A DNA stretch of 16,174 bases. Source: JABDDM01 sp038240295 (GTDB lineage: Bacteria; Bacteroidota; Ignavibacteria; Palsa-1295). The DNA lies in the NCBI GenBank assembly GCA_038240295.1, contig JBBSDW010000077.1, positions 1 through 16,174 of the forward strand, in the 5' to 3' direction. The notes beneath the pieces were generated by a model. It worked only from the letters and a program-made list of their open reading frames with translations, was not told the DNA's origin and made no database searches. Shown here piece by piece: positions 8,757-15,798 of the stretch. Within the stretch, counting starts at the first letter, position 1; every line of letters begins with the position of its first letter. A program made the position numbers and the translations under genes.

Positions 8757-8941
8757 ATGAATTTATTCTATAGTCAGGAAGACGAAGGATGGATCGCAGA
8801 TATTCCTGATCTCGATTCGCTTTCGACGTGACGTTAGGCAAAACTGCTGATGAAGTGCTTCGCGAAGTCGAGAAACGCCATGGAGGGCTACGGGTCGCAA
8901 CCGAACACGGAATCCCAATTCCGTCCGGCTTTACCGACTGA
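8757..8941 (+). pseudogene. Decayed HicB-family antitoxin
   Basis: The frame opens as MNLFYSQEDEGWIADIPDLD, a typical HicB antitoxin start, but stops at a TGA about 25 codons in. After a shift near 8830 the same protein resumes as TLGKTADEVLREVEK (from about 8833) and ends ATEHGIPIPSGFTD before the TGA at 8939-8941. A second, compensated disturbance near 8875-8890 turns an expected 'AMEGWL'-like stretch into unrelated residues. Intact relatives are about 60 residues long and repress or neutralise a HicA mRNA-interferase toxin. No HicA is recognisable next to it. I conclude the gene is broken by small indels. Sequencing error is possible, but two disturbances make that less likely. Confidence 0.75.
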
Positions 8942-9085
8942 TCATTTACCAATTAGCTTTTTAGCCTGCGTTTGAAGAACGAAAGCGTGTTCACTTTGCG
9001 AGACCCACACATTCCAAGCCCGTTACTACGAACGGTGGAGAGTCTTTTGTTCTTCCCAATGAAACCGGATTCGTATAGCAAGCTC

Positions 9086-9115
9086 TTGACAAAGCGTTTT
9101 TTTTTTGTACATTTG
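9086..9115 (+). promoter_or_regulatory. Candidate promoter with T10 spacer, TTGACA / TACATTTG
   Basis: A perfect TTGACA -35 box (9086-9091) is followed, after 16 bases, by TACATTTG (9108-9115), which matches the TAnnTTTG box exactly. Ten of the 16 spacer bases are a T run (9097-9106). Transcription would start near 9120 and lead through the short peptide frame and hairpin into the propeller operon. Both elements are close to consensus, so this is the best-looking promoter in the window. Confidence 0.65.
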
Positions 9116-9133
9116 CGGTCGTTCATTTGAACT

Positions 9134-9292
9134 ATGCAGAAGGACTGCAAAGCATAGAATGGAGACAATCCAGGCGATGGAACACATGTCGTTGTTGCCA
9201 GTAATGTGGACGGTTCAATAAGTGGTCCCTTTACTTCAACTCCACCTTCTGGCCCTTTCGGGGATGCACCATATGGCCCTCCGCCTCAGTAA
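9134..9292 (+). pseudogene. Possible short Gly/Pro-rich peptide gene with an in-frame amber codon
   Basis: An ATG at 9134, about 14 bases after the predicted transcription start, opens MQKDCKA and meets TAG at 9155-9157. The same frame then runs on for 44 codons to TAA at 9290-9292. This second part looks peptide-like rather than random: it opens NGDNPGDGTHVVVASNVDGS, continues through FTSTPPSGPFGDAPYG, and ends PPPQ. Read through, it would make a peptide of about 52 residues with one Cys. A GTG within the second part could give only 28 residues. It lies between a strong-looking promoter and a hairpin, where a small precursor-type gene would be expected. It may be a nonsense-mutated peptide gene, a sequencing error, or chance. 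I recognise no family. Confidence 0.35.
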
Positions 9293-9304
9293 CGTTGAGA
9301 CTTC

Positions 9305-9340
9305 ATGTGGGGAAGAGGTCAGAAAGCTTCCCCACATTTT
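9305..9340 (+). terminator. Perfect 11-bp hairpin with T4 tail, attenuator-like
   Basis: ATGTGGGGAAG (9305-9315) is the exact reverse complement of CTTCCCCACAT (9327-9337), around an 11-base loop. The run TTTT (9337-9340) follows, so the shape is that of a weak intrinsic terminator. It sits 12 bases after the stop of the short peptide frame and 27 bases before the preferred start of the propeller gene. It could therefore end most transcripts after the peptide and allow partial readthrough into the operon. The short T run makes full termination unlikely. Confidence 0.6.
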
Positions 9341-9367
9341 CTCACCTCAATCAACGTGGTATCGACT

Positions 9368-10630
9368 ATGTACACATACTTTCTATTGACTTTATTGTGC
9401 GTCTTTGCTGGAGACCTTCCGACCGAACAAAGGGGTGACCCTTTAGTTAAAGTTCTGGTCCCACAAATAAAGAACGAAGTAAAACTAGAGGAGCACGGCG
9501 ACACCTCATTGCGCACGGTGGGGCCAATCATGTTTTCCCCCGACGGGAAACAATTTCTCATAGTCGATGCGACGGCAGGGGCTATCTTTGTATATGACCA
9601 TGCCAGTGGGAAGTTAAAACATTACCTAAAGCCCACGTTTGATTGGAGCGACTCTTTGGCACTACGATCGACGCCGCTTAATTCGGCGATGGTGTTTCTA
9701 TTCGGTGACGAACTTAAAGATAACAGTGGCATTTCAATGCCTGTGGAAGTAAAAAGGCAATTGTTTAGAAATAAGATCGGTGCCGCCGACTTTGTCACCG
9801 ACTCCGAAATAGTTATGTCCTGCCAAATTATGGCTATGGAAAGAAAGAAAATGGATCCGAAAGGTGGTCCGCCGAGTGGCATCGCCAGTCGCGTAGCGTT
9901 TATATATTGGCGATTCAAGCGAGGGCAATTGCAGTTTACCTTTCCCGAGTGTGGCGCGGCGCACACATCCGTACTACCTTTAGCCCTTAAATACTTTCCG
10001 TTACACCATTTGATAGGGGCGCCGGTCACTAATTTTGAAGCCGTTGTCTCCAAAACACCTGATTCGTGCTATGCTATTGCGCTTTTCCACATTTACTCCG
10101 ATCAGAGCTCTAGCCTCTTCAAATTGCCGGCATTCTATATCGACGCCCAGTTGTGGTATAAACGCTGCGAACCTACCTTTTGCGAGAGTGTCGATGGTAC
10201 AATCTATTCGGGTTTTTTGCTCGCTCAAGATATTTATAGTATAGACTCACAGATGAGACTGCGCTTCACCGCATTTAACGATGCCCCGAATAGGAACTTC
10301 TTCGCTGCATACTCGAAACTGGATCCGTCTTTGAAAAGTCGAAACATACTGCCTGATAGCGTAGGAAAGCTTATTAGATGGTATCTGTGGGACGTAATGT
10401 CGGATCGCACGGATCTTATCATCATCTCCGACTATCCGCCACACGACGATAGTACGGCTTCATGGTCCCTGACGGGGTTTCGAAACGAACAGCCTTCGTG
10501 GGTATGGCGTCCTGTTTCAAAGATCGACAATAAGATCGAGAATTTTGGAATGGATGTGACGCGAGACTGGATCGCAATCTTGTCCCTAGACAAAGAGCGG
10601 ATGGTTTTACGAGAATATTCGTACAAATGA
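9368..10630 (+). CDS. Exported beta-propeller-like protein, first gene of an ATGA-coupled trio
   Basis: The 420-residue product starts with a hydrophobic stretch resembling a signal peptide or anchor (MYTYFLLTLLCVFAG). A probable mature part follows, with strand-rich, loosely repeated segments. The clearest blade-like piece is 'PIMFSPDGKQFLIVDATAG' then 'IFVYDHASGKL', typical of NHL/TolB-like and Bacteroidota six-bladed propeller proteins. Blade number cannot be counted by eye, and I see no catalytic motif. A longer start at 9305 would add 21 residues including basic ones (MWGRGQK), but it overlaps the hairpin, so I prefer 9368. No Shine-Dalgarno is evident. The TGA at 10628-10630 overlaps the next ATG (ATGA), showing translational coupling. 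Related propeller genes in Bacteroidota often sit beside small secreted peptides, which fits this context. Its role is unknown. Confidence 0.75.
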   Translation: MYTYFLLTLLCVFAGDLPTEQRGDPLVKVLVPQIKNEVKLEEHGDTSLRTVGPIMFSPDGKQFLIVDATAGAIFVYDHASGKLKHYLKPTFDWSDSLALRSTPLNSAMVFLFGDELKDNSGISMPVEVKRQLFRNKIGAADFVTDSEIVMSCQIMAMERKKMDPKGGPPSGIASRVAFIYWRFKRGQLQFTFPECGAAHTSVLPLALKYFPLHHLIGAPVTNFEAVVSKTPDSCYAIALFHIYSDQSSSLFKLPAFYIDAQLWYKRCEPTFCESVDGTIYSGFLLAQDIYSIDSQMRLRFTAFNDAPNRNFFAAYSKLDPSLKSRNILPDSVGKLIRWYLWDVMSDRTDLIIISDYPPHDDSTASWSLTGFRNEQPSWVWRPVSKIDNKIENFGMDVTRDWIAILSLDKERMVLREYSYK

Positions 10631-10908
10631 CTCATTTTAGCAAGTGTCGTCGGCTACAGAAGGCCATAAGGAAAATGTTTGATAGGGCAGCGGCAGATGC
10701 TCAGTTTCGTCAACGCTGTCTTTCCAGCCCGGCCGAGATCATTGTCAGCGAATGTGGTGCAACTATTCCTCGAAACGTCAGCCTCTTGATATCGGATTCG
10801 TCGACAGACTTGTTGTGGGTGCCTGGTATTTGGCGACTGATGTCCGGAGGATCCTTTCGGATTGCTTTACCAACGACCACCGTTCGAATAAAGACATCAA
10901 GGAAATGA
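10627..10908 (+). CDS. NHLP-type leader peptide, putative RiPP precursor
   Basis: The 93-residue product contains AAADAQFRQRCLSSPAEIIV (21-40), then ECGATIPRNVSLLI and a segment ending LLWVP (62-66). This follows the NHLP (nitrile-hydratase-leader-like) precursor pattern: 'AxxDxxFRxxLLxxPxxxLxExGxxxPxxVxVxVxxxxxxxxxxxP'. A MSGG motif ends at Gly75. Hydrophobic residues at -4 (Met72), -7 (Trp69) and -12 (Trp64) match the usual double-glycine cleavage site of C39 peptidase-transporters. The tail after it, SFRIALPTTTVRIKTSRK, is basic with six Ser/Thr and no Cys. The gene overlaps both neighbours by ATGA (10627-10630 and 10905-10908), which argues strongly that it is real. No LanM, YcaO, radical-SAM enzyme or transporter is present in the window. 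It could instead be a nitrile-hydratase-like remnant or a peptide with another role. Confidence 0.65.
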   Translation: MTHFSKCRRLQKAIRKMFDRAAADAQFRQRCLSSPAEIIVSECGATIPRNVSLLISDSSTDLLWVPGIWRLMSGGSFRIALPTTTVRIKTSRK

Positions 10909-11318
10909 CCAGTTTGATATTATTCGTCATGTTATGTTTTGTGGATCCAACGCCCACCGTCAATCTGCATCTGATATTCTATGTCCAGGCATCTGATTGT
11001 GGGAAATGCGAAGCCATGATGAATAATTGCGCAGTCTGTCTCAAAGCAAGGTTTCCCAATACTCGTATTTGGGCTGCCGTTTTCGCTGATCGCAAACAGG
11101 ATTTCCAAGCCGTGCATGAGCAGCTACCAATGGTGGACTCCGTCGTGTTATATAGCGAATTACCAAAACCCTTGCGGATTGGAGAAACTGGGCGTGTTGG
11201 TCTTTTTGACGCCCAGGACTCTACGATCACCATGTATAATATCGACAATTTTGATCGGCTTAACTGCGAGGAGCTATTACGGTCGACATCACGATACTTG
11301 GCGAAAGTGGTCCATTAA
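10905..11318 (+). CDS. Thioredoxin-like protein with two CxxC motifs
   Basis: The 137-residue product begins with a short hydrophobic segment (MTSLILFVMLCFV). A thioredoxin-like first strand and active-site region follow: LHLIFYVQASDCGKCEAMM, with Cys32-Gly-Lys-Cys35. A second CxxC, Cys42-Ala-Val-Cys45, lies seven residues further on. The strand pattern RIWAAVFAD (54-62) and the later DSVVLY and RVGLFDAQDSTITMYNID are compatible with a thioredoxin fold, but the conserved cis-Pro is not obvious. The n-region lacks Lys/Arg, so export is uncertain. The ATG overlaps the previous stop (ATGA, 10905-10908), so the protein is made together with the NHLP-like peptide. A role in forming, reducing or isomerising disulfides, or in binding metal, is an inference. 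Confidence 0.7.
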   Translation: MTSLILFVMLCFVDPTPTVNLHLIFYVQASDCGKCEAMMNNCAVCLKARFPNTRIWAAVFADRKQDFQAVHEQLPMVDSVVLYSELPKPLRIGETGRVGLFDAQDSTITMYNIDNFDRLNCEELLRSTSRYLAKVVH

Positions 11319-11546
11319 ATGGAAAGAGTAGTCAAGAAAACTATAATGAAAAGTTAGCACCGCGCTCCTGAGTACCACCCAACGCTTTTGTATGGCCTCG
11401 AGGATGGCGTCTACCAGTCAATAGTAGGTGAGGGAACCGAGCCAAATCGGGAATGCGGTCGTACTTTTATGGTACAAGGTCTTTACCTCCTGACCATGTC
11501 ATTTGATAAAGTTCAGATTCGCGATGACGAAACACCGATCCGCCCC
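11319..11546. other. Short intergenic region between converging genes
   Basis: It separates the plus-strand trio from the minus-strand DUF4175-type gene. A 12-codon frame (MERVVKKTIMKS) abuts the upstream TAA at 11316-11318, but it is too short to support as a gene. I see no convincing terminator hairpin and nothing homologous to a known family. Confidence 0.5.
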
Positions 11547-14500
11547 CTACTGCGGTTTCACCCCCGCTTTTTGGAGTGCTTCGAAATATTTCTGGATCAG
11601 GGCGTCGTAGTCTTTTGAGTAGCCTGACTCTTTGGCTTTGTTGAGTTCGTCCTGAAGCTGTTTTCTGGCTTCGGGAGTTTTGAGATCGAGATCGCGCGGC
11701 GAAGGAGCTGCGGTGTTATCGCCCGGCTTCGACTCGCGTTGTTCTTCTTTGTCACGTTCGTGAACGGAATTCTGGGCTTCGAGTAATTTCGAAAGGATCC
11801 GCTCCTGACGCTGGATCGTTTCGGGGCGAACACCTGAAGTTTTCATTTCGGAAATGACATCGGTCATTTCGTCCGAGATCTTTTTCAATTTATCGCCGGC
11901 GAGTTTGTCGCCGGTCTGCGCAGCTTTTTGTTCGTCGGCGAGATCCTTCACCGACTTTTGCACGGCCTGCTGTTGCGCTGCGAGCTTAGCGATCTGCGCC
12001 TGCTGCTGCATCGTCCTTTGTTCGGCGGTACCGCCTGGCTGGCCTTGCATTCCTGACATCATGTCGTTGAGCGCTTGTTGTTGCGCGGTCAGTTTGTTGA
12101 TCGAATTCAGGAATTGCTGCATGGCGCTGCCCTGACCCGGCTCCTGCCCTGGACTATCGCCGCCGGGGTTGTCTCCATCACCTTCACCTTCGCCTTCACC
12201 TTGCTGCCCGCCGGGTTGGCCCTGACCCTTTTGGCCTTTCCCCTGACCTTGCTTACCCATTTTGTCAAGTGCCTTCTGCGCATCCTGCGCAGCTTTATTC
12301 AGCGAGGCCATTGCCGACTGCGACGATTGCTGCGCATTGCCTTGATCGCGCTCAGTCATGGCGTCCTGCGACTTTTGCATACTGCTCATCGCCTCGCCCA
12401 TGTCCTTACCCATTTGTGGGGGAACGGCGGTCGAACGTTGAGCCAGTTCCATCGTCTTCGAAGCAGTTTGTCCGAGCTGATCTTTTTTCTGCGATTGCTG
12501 ATCGGCGAGATCGCGATAGACGTTCGAATTCTGCTGCGCCTGCTGCGTCTGATTCTTGATCGCTTCCTCGGCTTTGGATAGACGATTGAGTTCATCGCGG
12601 ATCTGCTTCATCTCACGCGTGTCGCGCTGCTTCTGATTCTCGGAGAGCTTCCGTTTGAGATCGCCCATCTTCTTCTGGGCTTGCTTCATTTTAGAGGAGG
12701 CATCTTTCGAACGCTCGCTCGAACGCTCCGGATCGTTTTGCTCGGCGGCCTGCTCCGCATCATCCATCGACTTCTCCATTGCCGGATCCGCGAGTGCTTC
12801 CTGGGCCTGTTTCATCTCTTCGGGAGCCTGCATGTTCTCCGGAAGTTTTTTCATCTGATTTGCAAGATCCTGCGCCTCTTTCTGCAAGCGATCGAGCTCT
12901 TTCTTGGCGTCTTCCTGCTGACGTTTGGCCTGGGCTTTATCCTGCGGCGTTTGTTTTTCTGGAGATTTTGCGGCGTCCTTTTGCTGATCGCTTGCATGAT
13001 CTTCCTGTTTGGCCAGTTCGCCTTCACGCTTGCTCAGTTCGTCGACCTTCTGCTCCATCTGAATTTTCTTCAGGATGTTGGTCGTCCGTTCGAGCGATTT
13101 TTTGAACTGGTCCTCATTGAACTGCATGTTCTTCATCGCTTCCTGCATCTGCTTTGGGTCGACGTTCTTCATCGCCTGCTGCAGTTGATCCATCGCCTTT
13201 TTCATATCTGGCGAGTTGATCTGCTGAAAGAGTTTTTGCAGATCTTCGTATTTCTGCATCGTTTCGGGCGAGAGCGCCTGCTGCTGTTTGAGCTGGTCGG
13301 TCATCTGCTCGAGGTTCTTCGAAACATCTTCGAGACGTTTGTTCAGATCCTGCTGGCGTTGCAACAGCTGCTCGGCGTCTTTCTTTTTCGAAAATTCCTG
13401 CTGCTCCTTCGCGATGTTTGCGCTTTTGGTCTGCCGCATTTCATTTACCGCCTCGTCGATCTTTTTCTTGAGTTCGGTTGCGTCCTGCTTGATCTCGTTC
13501 AGATTCTTCTCGGCAGTCGATTCCTGTTCGTTCGCACGTTCGAAAATTTCCTTCACACTCGGATAGCGAACAGTGTATTCGGGAGTGCGCGCGGTTTTTG
13601 GTCCGGAGATGGCATCGTTATCGGCGACCTCGAAGACGTAGCTGACCTCATCTTCCGGCGCGAGTTCGAGCTTCGTCAGGTTCCAGATATAGGGCACATC
13701 GAGATCCTGCGCGTTATAACTCGCGAGCGGAACATCGAGCCATTTGTATTCTTTCTCAGGCGTCGAGAATTTCGATTTCGTCAAACGATAGCCAAGGCGC
13801 ACGCCTCGAAATCCAAAATCATCATGGACGCGAGCGAGCATCCCGAGCCTCAAACTGCTCGGCAGATCGGCACGGTCGTTCGGCTCGATAAGCGCAATCG
13901 TTGGCGGTTCATCTTTTGTGATCGTGACCGTATATTCGATCGGATGTTCGCTTTGGATGGAATCGCGATCGAGCAGCGAAATGTGATACGATCCCGAACG
14001 CATGAACGCGACCGACCCTCGAGCGATGCTGTCCTGCAATTGCAACGGGTACGTTTCAGGCGGAGCGGACTGCTCAGCGTGACCGTTCGAATCAACTGCT
14101 TTTGCGGGACCAAAGACAACCCATGCGCCTATCAGCGCTTTCGATGCCACGACCTCGAAGGATGCGCGCGTACCTGTGACCCCATTGACATCGCCGAAAT
14201 TTTCGTTCAACACCTGCGGCCGCTGTTTGGTATAGGCAGGGGGAGCAACCGTCACCAGCAGTTTTCGCACGATCGGATGATCGAGCACCGACACCTGGTA
14301 TTTATCAGACTCGATTCCTCGCGCTTCGGCGTAATATTCGAGCGGATGCTGCACGCGAATATCGTAAGAGAATGTTCGCGCGGTGAGAGTTGGATGAACC
14401 GAATCTCGTGTCTCGAGCGAAGCAATGTTGATCGTGTCGAATTCCTTTTGTCCCTCTTCGCGAAGATGGATCGTAAGATGCGTCAGTTGTTCGCCGGTCG

Positions 14501-15176
14501 TCGTGACCCTGATGTGCAATGAATCGGAGCGCATAACCCGCGCATTGCCCGGCGTCACATGGAGCACGAAGGGAGCCGGCTTTTGATAAAATGTGCGGAA
14601 ATGCACGAGCCGTGTGGCAGCGCTCGACATCTCACCATGCAGGCCAAAGAAAATCCCGGCGGCTGCGACGAACGATATGAAAAACAGGAGAAGTGCGCGC
14701 TTGAACGGCCGCTCCTCGATGATCGCCTGAAAATCGAGCGGGCGAGCTTCTTCATACGTTCGGTTGAACGCCGCAAGTGCAAATGCGGGGGAGCCGATCG
14801 AACTCGTGTGCGCGAAGATCGGCCGGGCGAGCTGCAAACCATTCAGCAGCGAATCGCTTACTGTCGGGTAATGCGCACCGATCCGAGCTGCGATCGCTTC
14901 GTCCGTGAGCCGAGGCTTTACTCCAAACCGCGTCGCGAGCGGCATATATAAGAAGGCGCTCGTCGTTGCTATAAACACGACGACCGAACTCCAGAAGAGC
15001 GCAGTGCGCCCCGAGATCGAAAGATGGAACGCGGCCTCGATCGCGATCGCGGCAGTTGCGATCACGACAAGCGCCGTCGCCGAGTTGGCGAGCCCGGTAA
15101 AAAGATCGAGTCGCTCCCGCCGCGAACGAACGCGAGCAAGACGCTCCAAAAGCTCCTGATAGAGTTCTTGTGGCAC
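11547..15176 (-). CDS. DUF4175-type giant membrane/coiled-coil protein
   Basis: The 1209-residue protein has two N-terminal transmembrane helices (about 28-51 and 60-81), a soluble piece and a third helix (about 158-179). A strand-rich, probably periplasmic region follows at about 180-560 (e.g. FVLHVTPGNARVMRSDSLHI, YTVTITKDEPPTIALIEPND). From about 565 to 1190 it is almost continuous, highly charged Gln/Lys/Glu/Met-rich helix. A low-complexity Gly/Gln hinge interrupts the helix (short GQG/GEG/GDG repeats). Both the length and the layout fit the DUF4175 family of Bacteroidota, whose function is not established. The start is GTG (15174-15176). The frame is open further upstream but has no ATG. 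No Shine-Dalgarno is visible. It is monocistronic here, converging on the propeller trio. An envelope-scaffold role is only a guess. Confidence 0.85.
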   Translation of the reverse strand: MPQELYQELLERLARVRSRRERLDLFTGLANSATALVVIATAAIAIEAAFHLSISGRTALFWSSVVVFIATTSAFLYMPLATRFGVKPRLTDEAIAARIGAHYPTVSDSLLNGLQLARPIFAHTSSIGSPAFALAAFNRTYEEARPLDFQAIIEERPFKRALLLFFISFVAAAGIFFGLHGEMSSAATRLVHFRTFYQKPAPFVLHVTPGNARVMRSDSLHIRVTTTGEQLTHLTIHLREEGQKEFDTINIASLETRDSVHPTLTARTFSYDIRVQHPLEYYAEARGIESDKYQVSVLDHPIVRKLLVTVAPPAYTKQRPQVLNENFGDVNGVTGTRASFEVVASKALIGAWVVFGPAKAVDSNGHAEQSAPPETYPLQLQDSIARGSVAFMRSGSYHISLLDRDSIQSEHPIEYTVTITKDEPPTIALIEPNDRADLPSSLRLGMLARVHDDFGFRGVRLGYRLTKSKFSTPEKEYKWLDVPLASYNAQDLDVPYIWNLTKLELAPEDEVSYVFEVADNDAISGPKTARTPEYTVRYPSVKEIFERANEQESTAEKNLNEIKQDATELKKKIDEAVNEMRQTKSANIAKEQQEFSKKKDAEQLLQRQQDLNKRLEDVSKNLEQMTDQLKQQQALSPETMQKYEDLQKLFQQINSPDMKKAMDQLQQAMKNVDPKQMQEAMKNMQFNEDQFKKSLERTTNILKKIQMEQKVDELSKREGELAKQEDHASDQQKDAAKSPEKQTPQDKAQAKRQQEDAKKELDRLQKEAQDLANQMKKLPENMQAPEEMKQAQEALADPAMEKSMDDAEQAAEQNDPERSSERSKDASSKMKQAQKKMGDLKRKLSENQKQRDTREMKQIRDELNRLSKAEEAIKNQTQQAQQNSNVYRDLADQQSQKKDQLGQTASKTMELAQRSTAVPPQMGKDMGEAMSSMQKSQDAMTERDQGNAQQSSQSAMASLNKAAQDAQKALDKMGKQGQGKGQKGQGQPGGQQGEGEGEGDGDNPGGDSPGQEPGQGSAMQQFLNSINKLTAQQQALNDMMSGMQGQPGGTAEQRTMQQQAQIAKLAAQQQAVQKSVKDLADEQKAAQTGDKLAGDKLKKISDEMTDVISEMKTSGVRPETIQRQERILSKLLEAQNSVHERDKEEQRESKPGDNTAAPSPRDLDLKTPEARKQLQDELNKAKESGYSKDYDALIQKYFEALQKAGVKPQ

Positions 15177-15411
15177 AGTAAAGTTAAAACGAACCGAAAA
15201 TTGCAGGTGACGAAGGAGCTGCCCATATTCTACACGAAGCGGGCGATAGTTGTTTCAGAAATCTTCGGGAAGGGGCTTTTCTCCTACTTGAGCGGCGGAC
15301 GAGAGTTTGACTCCGCTGTGCCAAAGACCTTGGTAACTGGTCTGCAAGGTCACGAATCGAATTTCAGGGCTGGACAGCTGTTCAGCCATTTTGGGTTAGG
15401 TCTCAGCGTTA

Positions 15412-15627
15412 TCAATTGGAAGGAGCCGACAATAACCGGCATAGATCAACTTTCAAAACTTTGGCGATGGAAGCTAGGTGATCGAGGGAGATCGTGCGTT
15501 CGGCACGTTCAATTCGTCCAATGAAATCCGGGGATAAATTGGCCTTCCACGCAAGCGTCTCCTGCGTGAAGCCCGAAGCTTCACGACAGGTTCTAAGATT
15601 CACAGCCAATATCTTTTGAATGGTCAC
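15412..15627 (-). CDS. Small XRE-family HTH regulator
   Basis: The 71-residue protein is essentially one HTH_3/XRE DNA-binding domain: 'NLRTCREASGFTQETLAWKA' then NLSPDFIGRIERAERTISLD and HLASIAKVLKVDLCRLL. It has no second domain, which suggests a dimeric repressor like phage, plasmid or restriction-modification controllers. The start is GTG (15625-15627). It lies 235 bases upstream of the DUF4175-type gene on the same strand and diverges from the secreted protein to its right. No toxin, methylase or phage gene is next to it, so its targets cannot be inferred. The intervening 15177-15411 holds no recognisable gene. Confidence 0.85.
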   Translation of the reverse strand: MTIQKILAVNLRTCREASGFTQETLAWKANLSPDFIGRIERAERTISLDHLASIAKVLKVDLCRLLSAPSN

Positions 15628-15798
15628 GAAGCAAAGTTCGTGATTCGAGCCTATAAGTCGAGCGGACTATAAGCCATGACACCCGAATTTTGTTGTATGG
15701 TTGGAGCTCCAAAAAGAGGGGACGGAATTTCACCCTTGAGTTTCTCGCCGAATGTTCGTGTTTTGCAATTGAACACTAACGTTTTTCTGATATAAGCT

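Larger units (their letters stand above)
8597..9367. other. Gene-poor stretch between guaB and the propeller operon
   Basis: About 770 bases hold no intact, clearly recognisable gene. From left to right I see a weak GGCTC/GAGCC inverted repeat just after guaB (about 8613-8628, no T tail), a decayed HicB-type antitoxin, a featureless stretch (about 8942-9085), a candidate promoter, a short interrupted peptide frame and a hairpin. The last four are described in separate entries. From roughly here to 11.5 kb the DNA is visibly richer in A/T than guaB and the left operon, which fits an accessory insertion. Confidence 0.6.

Noticed and set aside
8534..8758. A 74-codon minus-strand frame (MRQSDVQSTNVRLDLDDWL...)
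   Set aside because: It overlaps the end of guaB, has no recognisable domain, and has no promoter or neighbour to support it. It remains only a faint possibility.
8953..9168. A 71-codon minus-strand frame rich in Lys/Arg/Ser
   Set aside because: It crosses the candidate promoter and its T10 tract. The basic and Phe-rich residues come partly from that homopolymer, and no family is recognised.
11388..11618. A 76-codon plus-strand frame (MYGLEDGVYQSIVGEG...) running into the DUF4175-type gene
   Set aside because: Its 3' third is antisense to a firm coding region and the rest matches nothing I know. No ribosome binding site supports it.
12681..14522. A 613-codon plus-strand open frame opposite the DUF4175-type gene
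   Set aside because: It is the antisense shadow of a Gln/Lys/Glu-rich coiled-coil gene. Its product is a monotonous Leu/Phe/Arg/His-rich sequence with no domain, and the minus-strand protein is clearly the real one.
15769..15796. TTGAAC-N16-TATAAG upstream of the secreted BNR protein
   Set aside because: The spacing is sigma-70-like, but the predicted transcription start would fall just after the ATG at 15799. It would work only for a leaderless or later start, so it is not listed as a promoter.
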